Positions 23,356 through 36,138 of a stretch of 64,000 nucleotides of DNA are shown here, piece by piece. The position numbers were made by a program, and so were the translations under genes. The stretch's first letter is position 1. The number at the start of each line of letters is the position of its first letter. Source of the stretch: Cannabis sativa (lineage: Eukaryota; Streptophyta; Magnoliopsida; Rosales; Cannabaceae); NCBI RefSeq assembly GCF_029168945.1, contig NC_083603.1, positions 52,772,406 through 52,836,405 on the forward strand. Direction: 5' to 3'. A model generated the notes under the pieces. The model ran no database searches. It was not told the origin of the DNA and saw only the letters and a list, made by a program, of their open reading frames with translations.

Positions 23356-23658
23356 AAATTCTTATAGTGAGTAAAATTAAAGCTTGTTGAAGTAATTGTA
23401 AAGTTTATCTTCTTTAAAATTACTTGGGGGGCATATATGTGTGTATAATAATTGGAATTCATCAAGAAGTACATATTATATTGCAAACCTAAAAAATTAA
23501 AAAAATTCCATAAAGGAAAAGATAACTGATTAAAATTATCTATGGACAATATACAGTCAAAAATTAAAAAAAAACCTTTTTCTTTATAAAGGAAAAATAA
23601 AAAATAGCAGTTGTAAATGAGATCAACTCATAAGACAACATAAAGCTATATGCGAATT
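23356..23658 (+). other. junction into a Tat-type element 3' region
   Basis: Non-coding. It contains ACTTGGGGGGCAT near 23422, a purine-rich motif of the kind often found just after integrase in Tat/Athila elements. This suggests that the truncated Tekay element abuts the remains of a Tat element whose antisense gene and 3' LTR lie downstream. Confidence 0.35.
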
Positions 23659-24254
23659 TAAGGGTGTTCACGGATTGGTTTGGTTCGGATTTTCATAAGT
23701 TTTGAACCAAACTAGTATAACGGTTTTTTCAATATTAGAAACCAAACCAGACAAAAAAATTTCTCAAACCAAACCCTTAAGAACGCTTTGGTTTGGTTCG
23801 AAACCACAGTTTATGTGGAATTAATAACTATTCATTTTTTTTTAGTAATTGTACTATTTTTACTAAGTTTTAATTTTATTTTTCAAAATATATATTTAAC
23901 ATGATAAGTAATAGGTCTATAAGATATAAATAATGATATAAAAACATTCTCAAAAGTCAAACATAACATAAAAATCTAAAATTTATGCAATAAAAAACTT
24001 GACACACAAAAAAGTTCTAAATTATACATATAGTCATATATAAAAAAATATATAAATTAATTATTTATTATAAACGGTCCGGTCCGGTTTAACCGTTAAT
24101 CATATATTACGAACTTTAACCGAACCATTACGACGTAAACGCTCCGGATTGACCAAACCACCAAAAACGGTTTCCCCGGTTACGGTTTACAATGGTTTAG
24201 ATTGTAGTGGTCCGGATTTAAATTGCGGTTTCCCGGTTTATATGAATAGCCCTA
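23659..24254. mobile_element. hAT-type MITE 2
   Basis: The left end TAAGGGTGTTCACGG and right end TGAATAGCCCTA form imperfect inverted repeats. The flanks TGCGAATT (23651-23658) and TGCGAGTT (24255-24262) are an 8 bp duplication with one mismatch. The interior is rich in CGGTTTGGTT motifs and has no ORF. Confidence 0.85.
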
Positions 24255-24262
24255 TGCGAGTT

Positions 24263-24894
24263 GAATATTTTAATGGCTCACGTTGTTCTGGCATGTATTA
24301 TAAACGAGGCACAAGAATACCTTGAAAAATAATATTAAAGCTAAAATATAAACAAAAAGATCTTAGTATTCATATGAGCAATCAAAAGATATATAAAATA
24401 GTTCCAGAGGTGAATAACTCAAAGTATTTTTTTAAGTTTTCTCTAGAGAAATATGTTAAAACTGCTTGCATATTACATGGTAGATTAAAATTGCTCGCAT
24501 AAAGCAAAGCAGATGAGAATCGCTCACAAATTAAAACTATACACAGATTATAACTGCTCACATATATACATAGTAGATTGATAACTACTTAAATATATCA
24601 AAGAAAAATAGGTACAATGGAAATGCTCCCAGCCTAAAGTGTCTTAAGTTGGATCAAAACATAAATATTTAGATTGTGAGATAAAACACAATAAATAAAC
24701 ATATTTAGTTCAAGTATAAGATACGAGACATAAAAAGTAAAGATATATATATATATAAATAAGCAAAGTTGGCAGTCCAATAATGCAAAAGTCGTAACAA
24801 AATAATGCCATTAGGGGCAACCATTGTCTCAGCCAAAGAGCTATTTTTCTATGTTTTTTTTTAAATAAATAAATAATATATAAAAAAACTAAGT
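24263..24894. other. non-coding spacer
   Basis: AT-rich spacer between MITE 2 and the 3' end of the antisense pseudogene. Loosely repeated words (AACTGCTCACATA, AATTGCTCGCATA) occur around 24470-24560. No gene was found. Confidence 0.5.
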
Positions 24895-27140
24895 CTAAAT
24901 GGTAGGAGACTTGGACGAATCTTCTTCTTCTTCTTCCTCGGAGTCCACTGCTTCTTACTCATTGGTTTTCTCGCAGTAAGCCAGTACCTCCGTAGCACCG
25001 TCACCCAGGAAGCTCAGGTCCATGTTGGGATTGGCCAACCAGGCTCAGTAAATGGATCATTTTGCAACATTTCTGCACCTCTCCTTAGCATCATCCTCGA
25101 CACCATCAAGCTTTTTATTTGCCCCATTGAGCTCTTCCTGGAGTTTTTGGCGAGCCTCGCATTGGTCTTTGGCTTCTTTTTGACCATCTTCAAGCTCAGC
25201 CTTATGATTCCTCTTTAGTTCCTCGACATCCTTGGTTAAGCGTATGTCCTCCTTCTGGGCATCATTCCATTGCTTCAGGATGATCTCTGTTGTTTAATGG
25301 ATTTGCGGAGTTTAGTTTCCAGTTGTTGGATTTTCTTAAGGCCTTGGTGTTGTGCCACATGAGACAGAATGGATGCCTACAAACAAAATATATATAAATT
25401 TGAAAGAAAGATAAGGAAAAACAAAGAGAACGAGGAAAGGAACTAACCGAGAGACTAAAGTTGAGACTCTTCTCAAACAACTCCTCGAAGTTGCCATTAT
25501 TAACCAAATCCTAGTCGCCAAACTGAAAGGATTTGAAATGGCGCCAACTAGAGGTGGCATATTACGAGCAGAACTGGAAGCCAGTACTTCCTGCTTCACT
25601 AGGCTAGGGGCAGGAAAGGTTCCAACAAGACTATTTCAGGTCTTTTACCCGAAGATTTAACCTAGTGAGTCGAACCCTGGGCTTGCTCGTCAATATCCAA
25701 GACGGCTGGAGTTTGAGAGTGAACTTGATCGACAGTTGGCTCGATGATTATATACTGCGAAGCATGTTTTTTGTTGGCAGTGGTCTTCCTTAATCTCTTC
25801 ATGGGCTCTGGATTCGTTCTCGATGAAGTTTTCGAGGCAACAATCCTCTTCTTTCCTTTTTTGCCAGACGTATTGAGAAGGTTTTCTAAATCCATATCTG
25901 TGAGGCAAAATAATACATCAACACTTATTCAAAATTAGATAATAGAAAGGTGGGGAATAAACTCCCACTTAAAGGAAGTTACCATAATTATCAGATAATG
26001 AAGAGGAACAATTATGGTAATTACTAAATTCCCTATATCCAGTGATCATGTAAATATCGTAAGGGTTTGTTGGAAACAAATCCCAATCTAAATCCAGATG
26101 ACTTGCCATATCAAAGTTAGTACCATATTGCTTGGCAATTCCGAAGTAAGAACTAGTGCAACTAAGTTGGACATGAAATTGAGTAGGGCTACACATGGAT
26201 TGGGTTGGGCAGTTTTTGGGCAGTTTGGCAGTCTTTTAAAATCACAACCTATACTTGCCCAATAAAAGTTTGCGGTGTGCAATTTTTTAAGGGGCAGTTT
26301 TATGCAATTTTTTGAGCGGTTTGGGTTGCTTAAAATCAAAACTTCCAAAGTACATTGTCATAAGGAAAAAAAATATTCAACCAAATTTTTTTACCTGTTA
26401 ATAACAATGCATAAAAGTTCTTAAAAATTTCATATCAATCTTTATAAACTCCATAACAAGGCATAATAATAGTCCATAAAAATTTTAAACAGTTCTTATA
26501 AAGTGCATACTCCATAACAATCTTAAAAAGATCTTTAAAAAGTCCATACAAGTTCATAACAATCCAAAAAAGTCCATAATACAATCTAAGTTAATAATAA
26601 TTCATAAAAGTCTCCATAATTAAAACAAAAGTGACTTCAAAAGTTGGCTCCAAATGAAAAACTCTGCGAAATAATAAAAATAAAATAATTACCATATAAA
26701 TAAAAACTTAATATTAATTAAATTACAATACATATTATAATAACAAACCTTAACCTCTAATGAAACCATTTTAAATTTGCAACGCTATATATCATTTAGT
26801 ATGCTCGCTGGAAGTAGTTATAATCTCTGCAAAAAAATAAAATATATATCATAACAAGATAATTTTCTTCAGCTATTAAAAAGTAATAGTAATAATAAAA
26901 TTTATATATAAGGAGTTTTCAAGATCAAATAGTATAGAGTGAATATTTATCAAGACAATGACAAATAAATGATGAAATATATATATATATATATCAAATA
27001 ATAAAAAGTTGTATATATATAAAGTAAGTATATTTTACCATTTTCAAGTTGTTCAGAAGTATTTAGTAATTCCTCTTCATCCATGTATTCCTTGACAATA
27101 ATTGGTTGATTACTTTCACTATACCAATTCTTCAAACATA

Positions 27141-28776
27141 TTAGACCCTCCACTGTCTTTGGTAGTTATGAGCTTTGAAATGGATCAAGAATGTGCCCCC
27201 AATTAAAAATGCAGACTCTGATGGCACGGTGGTAACAAGAATGGCCAAAACTTCTTGAGCAATCAAAGATAATATCGGATACCTATTTGGTTGTCCCGTC
27301 CACCACTTCAAGGTATCAAAACGCTGACCCATAATAAAATCTTCAGTATCATCAGCCCAAATACTTGTCAATCTCATTTCTATTTCTTTCACCATCGTGC
27401 CTTTGACAAAGTTATCAACTCATTCTGAATTTCGCAAATCTCTTGAAAATACAAGTTAGAGGTCACATAAGAAGACCCACTAAATTTCAAAGTGACTTCA
27501 TAAAATGTTTTTAAAAACTTCACAAAGATCCTTAGATTTTCCCAATCATCTTTATTAGGTGGTCCTTCCTTACTCTTTCCATTATCCTCCTCAGTAAATA
27601 ATACCTATAATTTTTGTCGGTCTTTATCCTGTCAAATGCCTTTTCGAACTTAAGAGTACGCTCTAACATCAAATAAGTTGAGTTCCATCTTGTAGGTACA
27701 TCTAAACACAATAGCCCCTCACACTCAATATCTTCAGCTTTGACACATTCTTTAAATGCCAACAACCTTGATGGTGATGATCTTACATATTTCATAGCAT
27801 TTCTTATGGTAGCAATTGACTTATTTTTCTCCTTTAGCCCATCAGCTACTATCAAATTGACAATATGTGCACAACATCTTAAATGCAAGAATTCTCCATC
27901 CAAAATTATAGCATGCCTTTTGCTCTTGAATTTTCTCAAAACATACTCAATCGCAGTACTATTTGTACTAGCATTATCAACTGTAATTGTAAAAATCTTA
28001 TGGATCCCCCATTGACTAAGACAACTTACAATCTCAGTCCCTACTGTCTCCCCTTTATGATCAGTGATTTGATAAAAGTTAATGATTCTTTTTTGTAACT
28101 TCCAATCACTATCAATCCAACGTGCAGTGAGACACATATAGTTTATATTTTGGATTGAAGTCCATGTGTCAGTAGTAAGAGAAACCCTTACTTTTTTCGA
28201 AACACCTCTCATTACTTCTTTTTAATCCAAGTATAGTTGATAAATGTCTCTAGCAATTGTCATACGGGATATGGTTTCAAGTCTCGGTTCTAACTGACGA
28301 ATCAATTACCTAAACCCCTCACTTTCCACATGCCTAAAAGGCAACTACCTCAACAAAATTTATTTGGCAATAGACTGCCTACACTTTTGTTTATCAAATT
28401 GTACTGCAATCAAGTTAGCAGTAGCACCACCCTCTCCCTCTTTCTTAGGTTCAAAACACAAGGTCTTTTATTTGTTCACCCTATTACGATTCTTTGGACA
28501 TAACTGATTCAAATGATTTTGTAAAGTACTAGTTCCATAATTTTTAGGGTGAGCAACATAAACCTTCCCACAAAAATTACATGCTACCCTAGGATCCTCA
28601 GGATTACCACCCTCAATTCTGGTAAAAAACTGTCGAATATCTGACTTCCCCTTAGGCTTCTTATTTTTTTCATTCCCCATTTCCTCTTTATCATTTTTCC
28701 TTTCCTCTTCCACTTCAATATTAGGCATATCATTATCTTCTGAAACCACATCTTGTATTTCTGTATTAATATTCAT
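27141..28776 (-). pseudogene. hAT transposase (BED finger, RNase H-like core, dimerisation tail), broken
   Basis: Reading on the minus strand, 28776-28468 encodes an acidic leader and a BED zinc finger (CNFCGKVYVAHP, then HLNQLCPK). After stops and frame changes, 28212-27532 holds the catalytic core with TTDTWTS and TVDNASTN (two of the acidic residues), CCAHIVNLIV and DVPTRWNSTY. A later frame, 27395-27141, has the C-terminal dimerisation motif (VTTVPSESAF). The middle of the protein that normally separates core and tail appears shortened, so it is probably inactive. It resembles RICESLEEPER/DAYSLEEPER-like hAT proteins. Confidence 0.88.
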
Positions 28777-28979
28777 AACTCCACCTAAATAATTAAATTG
28801 ATTTTAGACTATTATAAAATAAATTTCATACACAAAAATTGTAATAAACAAGATCAAAAATAAAAAAAATAAAAACAAAAACTTTAAGAACTAAATTTTA
28901 TATAAATATAATTATAATACTACTGATTATAATATATATTACATAAAATAAAATAAAAGATTAAAATGTAATTATATAA

Positions 28980-29560
28980 AAAAAATATATAAATATAATC
29001 TATATAAAATGATACTAGGCCTAAATTAAAGGAGATCGACTACGCTGTGGAGTCATGGACCGTCGTTGTGGCTGGATGAAGGTCTAGCGTTGTGACTCTG
29101 TGTCTCTGGCTGGATGAAGGTCCGGAAAAATAGCTTTCCATGACCGTCTACGCTGGCTGGAAGTGACCCATTAAAGTGGAACGGAGTCGAGGTAGGTGGT
29201 GGGTTGAGTCGTTTACGGCCTGAGGCTGGGCGGCGACTAGTCGATGATAGGTGAAGAGAAGAAGGGGACGGGGAGTCGAGCGGCTGTGAGCAGTTCAGAA
29301 AATTAGTTTTAGGTTTTAGGGTTTTGTTTTTTATTTTTAGTTTTAGTTATAAATTAAAAAAAATAAAAAAAATAAAAAAAAAATTAGCAGGTACGAGTTG
29401 ACCTGCCCCTTTTAGGCTAACACGTATCCGCCTGCCAAACAGCATGTTAAAACTCAACCCAACCCAATTTTTACAGGTTTTTTATGGGCGGTTTCCATGT
29501 GGGCAAATTCTAATGGGTTGGGCGGTTCCCACGGTTTAGTGGTTTTTATGTTACGGCCTA
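28980..29560. other. transposon 5' region upstream of the transposase
   Basis: Subterminal part of the hAT element. It includes a GC-richer tract near 29030-29290 (repeated TGGATGAAGGTC) and A-rich sequence. No separate gene was found. Confidence 0.5.
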
Positions 29561-30279
29561 AAATTGAGGGTACTAACTATCAAACCTATGAGTTATGCGA
29601 TCTATACAAAAATTATCCTAGGTGTAAAAGTTATACTGGCTATCCTTAAAGGTTACTAGCAAGGTACGTGCGGTCCTAAGTACAGTTGGTGACCATCCAC
29701 ATTGATTACCTCAGGATGCTTCTTCTTAAGCTTCCTGAGGGATTACTTTCTTGAGATAGTGGGTGCAAGCCACATAATCCTTGTCTTCCTCGTCGACTGG
29801 AACTGAGACTTTCTGCCACTTAGAATATTTTGGATTCTTGTAGTTTTAGGTGAATTGATCAGAACCAAGGAGGTTAACGGTCCTCAGATTGGCCTCGTTT
29901 AGTAGGAAATCAGCTAACCGCAATCCTAAGGGAAGACTTAACAAAATTTAATGCCGCTCATCCACCTCGAGGGTAGGGATCGGCCTTCTAATAGTTGTTG
30001 TCAACACAATAAGTGAAATGAGTAAGGGAATTCAAATTTATAAATCCAAAAACTCAAAACCAAGCTTTTGAGAAATAAATGAGACTTACGTGTAATGCAA
30101 ATGCGGTTGTGTTGATGGGGGAGAGACCAGTAGTCCAGAAGAAATCATCCTTGAACTCGGTCTTATTTGGTAATCTCACAATGATAATGCGATCACTTGT
30201 GTGAGTACCGAGGTAATAAAACCTCCTAAACACCGCTTCCTTTTGGGAACAACTTTTCCAAAGTAAAATACGCAATTTC

Positions 30280-32265
30280 TGTAACGCTCTAATGCTAAGG
30301 CACACTATAGTGCTTTTTCAATTACAGTGCAATCTTTGCTAATCAAAGAATTTTCTTGAGAAACGTGTCCAATTAAAAATTATATATTAATTAATAAACT
30401 TAATAATATAACAAAATATTTACAAATGCCGGGATCCCATTTTAAAACTTTGTAAACTTAATATTTCGAAATACATAATAAACAGGTCGCACAGCGACTA
30501 CAAAATATAACTCCCAGATGTCCCAAGACCGAACACTCCAGGTCGCACCGCTTTGACATGTACAATCCCATCCTAGCTCAGGTTCACTCCTGTTCAACTT
30601 TTGCCTTTCCCTTACCTACACAAGGAAATAGAACTGTGATTCGACAGACTCAGCAAGAAAAGCATACAATATATCATATAATTCCGACTTGTACCTAGGC
30701 GCCCATACACCTATTTACAAGGCTTAACAGATGAGTAAGAACGTTCAATACTAGAGTACAACCACTATACCACATACACTACGTACCTCACTGTACTAGT
30801 GTTGGTAGGGTTTGTTTCGTACCCTGAGTACCACTGAGTGATATACCACACACCTCAGCACTTTCTCGTACTTGTGTTGGTATCACCGTACTGTACTCAC
30901 AAACAATATTCACTATACCAATGCATTCTGTACCATAATCGTACAAGTGTTGGTAGTGAAATTAATAACTTAAGCATGCATATACACATAACATATACAT
31001 ACATTCAGATATTCATATCACACATTATATACAATTCTTACCTTATTTCCGAATTCAAGTGTGCTGGCCGACCTGAACGGAAATCTTGTGCAAGATGGAT
31101 GCCCTAATCACATTTTAAAACCGGGTAAGTTACATGATTAAAACCCTAATCTCGAGAAACCCAAAACCTGAACCTTAGGTTCTGTTATACTTTCTATAGA
31201 TTATTCTAACTCTAGAAATGGGGAAACACCCAACCAAGGCACCGCAAAGACGAAAATTGAGAAAATGAAAGGCCTGGGGAACCCTGCCAAAACCGGCTAG
31301 CCGGTTTTAGAGGCTCTGCTAGCCGGTTTGCACCAGTTTTCCCAAAACTTTTCATTCTTTGCTCAATTCTCCACCAAATGCAACCAAACCTTCCAGAGTA
31401 CCTAATTAGGGTATACACAATATATTCCAGCCAGTATTTCACAGAAAAACTCAAAGAAACTCAACTTGCCATTAATGATCAAAGCTTTGAGTTCAAAACT
31501 CAAGCTTGCACAAAACCAACAACACACACTAAAACTAGCTGCTAGGAGTTAAAATCAACTCAAATGAACCCTAAAATTCGAACCCTAGACCTACCTAAAT
31601 CTAACAGCCACTATAATTCAAAATCATAAGTTCAAACTAAACTTTAAAGCTTCCAAAATATGAAACTATGGTTCTAGGTTTACCTTCGATTGATCCTCTT
31701 GAATCCCTTGCTGCAAACACCAAAAATCTACAACAAAACCCCCTTGTTTTGGCTTCTTCGAAGAGAAAGAGAGGAAAGGAAAGAGAGGGTCTTTTCTTGA
31801 TTATTTCCAACTTTTTCTCTAAGTAATTAAGGGTTAAGAAAAAGCATTTTCTAGCTGAAATCTTTCTTGCTAGGTGCCAAATAACAAGGCAGCCACCTAA
31901 TCCATACTTTGCAAAAAGACTAAATTGCCCCTTTGATTTTAACCCCGCTCAATCCCGAAACTTTATTTTCTCTAAAATATTTCCCACTAAGAAATAAGGT
32001 TCTAAACTTACCCATGTGATCAAACTAGCCATCCATCGCATTTTCCGTTGTCGCCGAGCAAAAATTATAAAAATTGCATATTTCACATATAAGCTAAATA
32101 ATACCCCTAGAGTTTAATAAAATCTCCGGAATTGAGAAATTATAACTCTAATATTTATTTATAAATATTGGGGTCCAAAATTAAATAAATTCATACATAA
32201 TATAAAATAACAGAAATTAGTGCTAATTTCCTTTACTAATCTAAATTACTAAAGCGGTCATTACA
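30280..32265 (-). mobile_element. gypsy solo LTR in reverse orientation
   Basis: The segment starts TGTAACGCTC and ends CATTACA on the plus strand, flanked by an exact 5 bp duplication ATTTC (30275-30279 and 32266-32270). Its 1986 bp have no coding domain. The tract around 30440-30610 is the reverse complement of the 3' part of the LTR ending at 21194 (GGGATCCC, GTCGCTGTGCGAC, AAAGGCAAAAGTTGAAC), so it points to the minus strand. It splits the antisense Tat gene. Confidence 0.9.
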
Positions 32266-33038
32266 ATTTCAAGGGGAGTAGGACACTCCCAACCCAAAAT
32301 ATGGTATAGGACCTTTAGGCAAGCCAGAATTTTGTAAGATGTCAGAATTCATTGAAAAGGAGCAATTCCGAGATAATTACAAAACTCCTTAAAGTATTCC
32401 CTCAAGGGAAGTACTGCTTTAGCCTTGATGTGCTCGAGGCTCCAAGCGTCAATCCCTGACGAGGAAATAGTGTTGGCTTCACCACATTCTTCTCGAATCA
32501 CCCTTTCTGGTGGAAAGCAGCTAAACTCCCCTAGAGCAATGGATCTAATGCGACATCCTCGCTCTTGCTTGATGCCACAAGACTTTAATACATTGCCGAC
32601 ATAGTCCTCAATAGCTCTTACTTTGGATTCAATCAGCTTGGCCTCAAAAGTGATAGTGGGATCTTGGGGCTCTTTGATTTACGAGCTTGCGTGGACATGA
32701 TTTCAAAATCTAGGTCATCTGGTAAGAAAGCAACAGTGACTCGAGGTAAAAATGAAGGTCCCGCTAAAGGGATATAAGTTACAATTTGAGGTTTTGGCTA
32801 GGCTGCATGTCGCAAAAAATGGCAATCACTCTCAGGAATTTCTTGTAAAAACCATCTATAATGACTGGCAATTTCAGCTTGGTGGGTTTCTATTAAATGG
32901 TTCCTAATTTTGACATTATTTATTTCAAGTTTAGATTTAGGTTTTTGGATTTTGGGTTCAAATGGAAGAGCTAATTTTTTAGGACATTTTTTTTTCTAGG
33001 AAATTTGGAGTTGGGATTTCAGAACCAGATTGGGACAT

Positions 33039-33715
33039 ACTTGCAAAAAGAAAATAATCTTAATTTCTAGAAAAAGTTAATTCAACTTATACCAAAAACC
33101 TATGAATCAAATAAACCTAAAATTTTTCTCTGACCCTAAAATTATCCAACAACACAAAAATTACTTAAAAAATAACCAAGCAAAAGTAAATAAAGAAGAA
33201 AATTAATCACGAAAATCAGACTGTAAATATAAAAAAGAAAGGTACAGATCACTTACTATTCTGATGAGGATTATCACACAAGGAAGAACTCTGTGACTGG
33301 GACTGAGATGAGTGAATCAACATATTCAAAATTTTTTGAGATTGAAGATAAAATCCGAAGAAACGAGCAAAAAGTAAGTCAGTTATAGTAAGGGCATACA
33401 AGGTCATGAGAAGTCGGGGATGATTTTCACAGAAAGGCTTGAAGGTTTGAAGGATAAAAATTGTGAAATGAGTGTTTATTCTTGAATCTTATATCCTGGA
33501 AGTGATCACCGTTAGATCAAAAGAAATAAGATCTAATGGATGGGAACACTGTATAATTGGAAAAGGCGGGCATTTAATGCTAATGATGTGCCTCAAAATC
33601 CCAAACTGCCAAAACCCAAAGCATGCCATCTTTCAAATTTGGGTTATCACAAAAATACCCTTATAATCATTTAAAAAGCTCTTTTAAATTGAAAAAGAAC
33701 TTTTTAAGGGGTAAT
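33039..33715 (+). other. Tat-element spacer with polypurine tract
   Basis: A non-coding stretch upstream of the antisense gene's ATG, which would have to contain that gene's promoter. It ends in GAAAAAGAAC...AAGGGGTAAT (33691-33715), which fits a polypurine tract directly before a plus-strand LTR. Confidence 0.5.
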
Positions 33716-34562
33716 TGTTATACCCAAAATTCAGTTACACTTCAAAAGTTGACATGTGTCCTACAAATAGAATTTGAATCAACTTTAATGATATAATAAA
33801 ATTATATCATTAAATGCGAATAAAAATAACTCGTCAATATTAAATAAAAATTTAGTAGAAGATATTCAAAACTCGCTGAGTGTATAGTCTTAAGCGAGAT
33901 AAGAATAAAAAGTTATTGGACTGGTATTGACAAGACATACACGTGCCTCAAAATACATAAATAGAAAGAAGATATTAATTCACTCGTGCAGAATAAGCGT
34001 AATCACATGCAACAACCTCACGTTACACATTGCCAGACAGTCACCTCGCAATATTAACCCAAATAAAGAAATGTGACGAGGCAAACTATTTGCCAACACT
34101 TAACACTTTTTTCTAATTAAGAGGGACAAGGAGGATAACTCATGTTAAGCGAGGTACAACCTTTCAAGTCAGCAATAACTGCTTAAGGAATAAAGACAAA
34201 AGGCAGTTGTGCAGTTATTAGATATTATCTGACATGCGATTAAATAAAACGTGAGAATTATCCACATTTCATGAATAGTTACATTTAAAACTGATCCCAA
34301 GAAAATAACTGTCAACATATTCCTATAAATAGGGGCAGATTCCACAAAAAAGGGACAGAAAAATTGAGAGAAAAATACTATCATTTTGATATTGTATTCT
34401 GTATTCAAAAAAAGATCATAAATAAAAAAGACTCGTGGAGTATGCAGATTTAACTGCAAAATCACGTAAAATATCTAGAGTTATATAATTATTTATTTTT
34501 ATTATTTCTGAAAAGTATTTATTACTGAAAGGCTTATTAATTTTAGTTAACGAAAATCTACA
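33716..34562 (+). repeat. 3' LTR of a Tat-type gypsy element
   Basis: Starts TGTTATACCC after a purine tract and probably ends AAAATCTACA at 34562. A consensus TATA box, CCTATAAATAGG, lies at about 34322-34333 in plus orientation. The partner 5' LTR is not in the window, so the right edge is an estimate. A promoter-bearing LTR placed here makes the antisense gene at 24895-33038 an internal part of a plus-strand element. Confidence 0.6.
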
Positions 34563-34567
34563 TTAAC

Positions 34568-36138
34568 ATTAAACATCAAAAAAAGTATCATACCATTATT
34601 AGTGTATTTTAATATCAGCTCTCAAAAAATTTAATTTAATAAATTATTTAAAAAAATTGCTAACCAATTATTTGATATCACATTGATATAGTATTAGGCA
34701 TCTTAAGGTGTTACATAACAATAATAGTATAAAAAATTATTTACAAAAAAAAATTTAGTTCAAAGATTATTCATAACAAGAAAAAAAAAATAATAAATAA
34801 ATATTGCATCAAGTTTTACAATTGTGCATTGGAATAGAATACTACAAATTGATGCAAACATATCACAAAATCTTTTTTTTTTTCCAAATATAGTATAATT
34901 TTTACATATCTCATTTGAGATGTTCTTGCAAACTTATATATGATAAGTAAAAAAATTCTAATCAGAATTAATAAAGATATGTACATATTAATAGGGGTGG
35001 CAAAACGTGTCATCGTGTCGTGTTTGTGTCATATTTTATGTGACTCGCTTTATATTTCGTGTCAAGCGTGTCGACCCATTTTTTGACTTGTGTCTAATTA
35101 TCTCAACCCTAACCCGACCCGTAAAAAATCGTGTCGTGTTCGTGTCGACCCACTGTGACCCGTTTTGCTATTATTAAAGCTAAAATTATAGAGAAAATTA
35201 ATAAATTTAAGCTCCATTAAAAAACTTATATACATTTATGTATATATAGTTTGTTGTATGTATAATAAAAATTAAAAAAATTAAAAATATTTTTAATTTC
35301 ATGTTAAAGAAAATTAAATTAAAATTTTTTTAACTTAACATTGAATCACTAAATATATATTTTTATATAATTATATTATTATTATTAATTTTTTATTTTA
35401 TTATATTAAAAAAAATCGTGTCGAACGTGTCACATTCGTGTTAAGCGGGTCGTGTCGTGTTTGACCCATTTTTATTTCGTGTTAAGTCGTGTCGACTCGT
35501 TTTCGACCCGCATCTAATTTTCCCGACCCTAACCCGTAAAATTCGTGTCGTGTTCGTGTTCGTGTGCCGTGTTGAAACCCGTTTTGCCACCCCTACATAT
35601 TAATAACGAAAATATCAAAGGACATATTAAAAAGCCAAGCACTACAAAAAGTAGCATACTGCTATTGGTGCATTTTAATATCAGCTTCCATAGATTTTAA
35701 TTTAATAAATAATTTAGAAAACTGCTAACAAATTATTGGGTATCACATCACTATGATATTGAGCACCTTAAAGTGTCATATAACAATAATAGTACAAAGA
35801 TCGTACCTAAAAAATAAAATAAAACACAATTGAAACTAATAAAAATATGTACATATCAATAAAGAAAATGTTATAAGGCATATTAAGGTGCCAAGTACCA
35901 CAAAAGGTAGCATATCCTTATTAGTGTACTTTAATATCAGTTCCTACAACTTTTAATTTAATAAATGATTTAGAAAACTGCTAAACTGCTAATGAATTAT
36001 TGGGTACCACATTAGTATGGTATTGAACATGTTAAGGTGCAACATATTAATAATAGTACAAAAAATTATTTACAAAAAATAAAAAAAAAATGGTACAAAA
36101 ATCATTCATAACAAAATAATAAAAAAAAAACACAAATT
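34568..36138. repeat. irregular tandem array, left part
   Basis: Units of about 260 bases or more begin with GTAGCATA...TTATTAGTGTATTTTAATATCAG (near 34580, 35646 and 35906) and contain AACTGCTAACAAATTATT and ATAACAATAATAGTACAAA. The array is interrupted by a MITE (34992-35595) and continues beyond the Copia element at 36139-41340. No coding sequence was found. Confidence 0.75.
34992..35595. mobile_element. hAT-type MITE 3
   Basis: It has perfect terminal inverted repeats TAGGGGTGGCAAAACG and CGTTTTGCCACCCCTA, and an exact 8 bp target duplication CATATTAA (34984-34991 and 35596-35603). The 604 bp contain many GTGTCGTGTT-type subterminal motifs and no ORF. It is a different family from MITEs 1 and 2. 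Confidence 0.95.

Larger units (their letters stand above)
26184..29560 (-). mobile_element. hAT transposon, 3.4 kb, defective
   Basis: It has an exact 8 bp target duplication AAATTGAG (26176-26183 and 29561-29568) and terminal sequences TAGGGCTACACATG and, on the other strand, TAGGCCGTAACATA. It carries a broken hAT transposase on the minus strand. Subterminal GGGTTGGGCAGTTT motifs repeat at both ends. It interrupts the antisense Tat gene. Its subterminal motifs resemble those of MITE 1, so this or a sister family may have mobilised the MITE. Confidence 0.9.
24895..33038 (-). pseudogene. antisense gene of a Tat element (putative gypsy-type transposase family)
   Basis: A minus-strand gene runs from an ATG at 33038 (MSQSGSEIPTPNF) to a stop at 24895. 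Recognisable pieces, in order, are HYRWFLQEIPESDCHF; a segment with LIESKVRAIEDYVGN; FKEFCNYLGIAPFQ; then, beyond a solo LTR insertion, DDFFWTTGLSPINTTAF ending at a GTAAGT donor; LRLADFLLNEANLRTVN; a lysine/proline segment (KKGKKRIVASK); a coiled coil (RLTKDVEELKRNHKAEL); and WLANPNMDLSFLGDG with an acidic tail. The domain order recalls plant proteins annotated as putative gypsy-type transposase. Frameshifts and stops are scattered throughout. It is interrupted by an hAT transposon (26184-29560) and a solo LTR (30280-32265). It lies antisense to, and just before, a plus-strand purine tract and LTR. Confidence 0.6.

Noticed and set aside
27740..28098. Plus-strand open frames across the hAT transposase
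   Set aside because: They are antisense shadows of the minus-strand transposase core.
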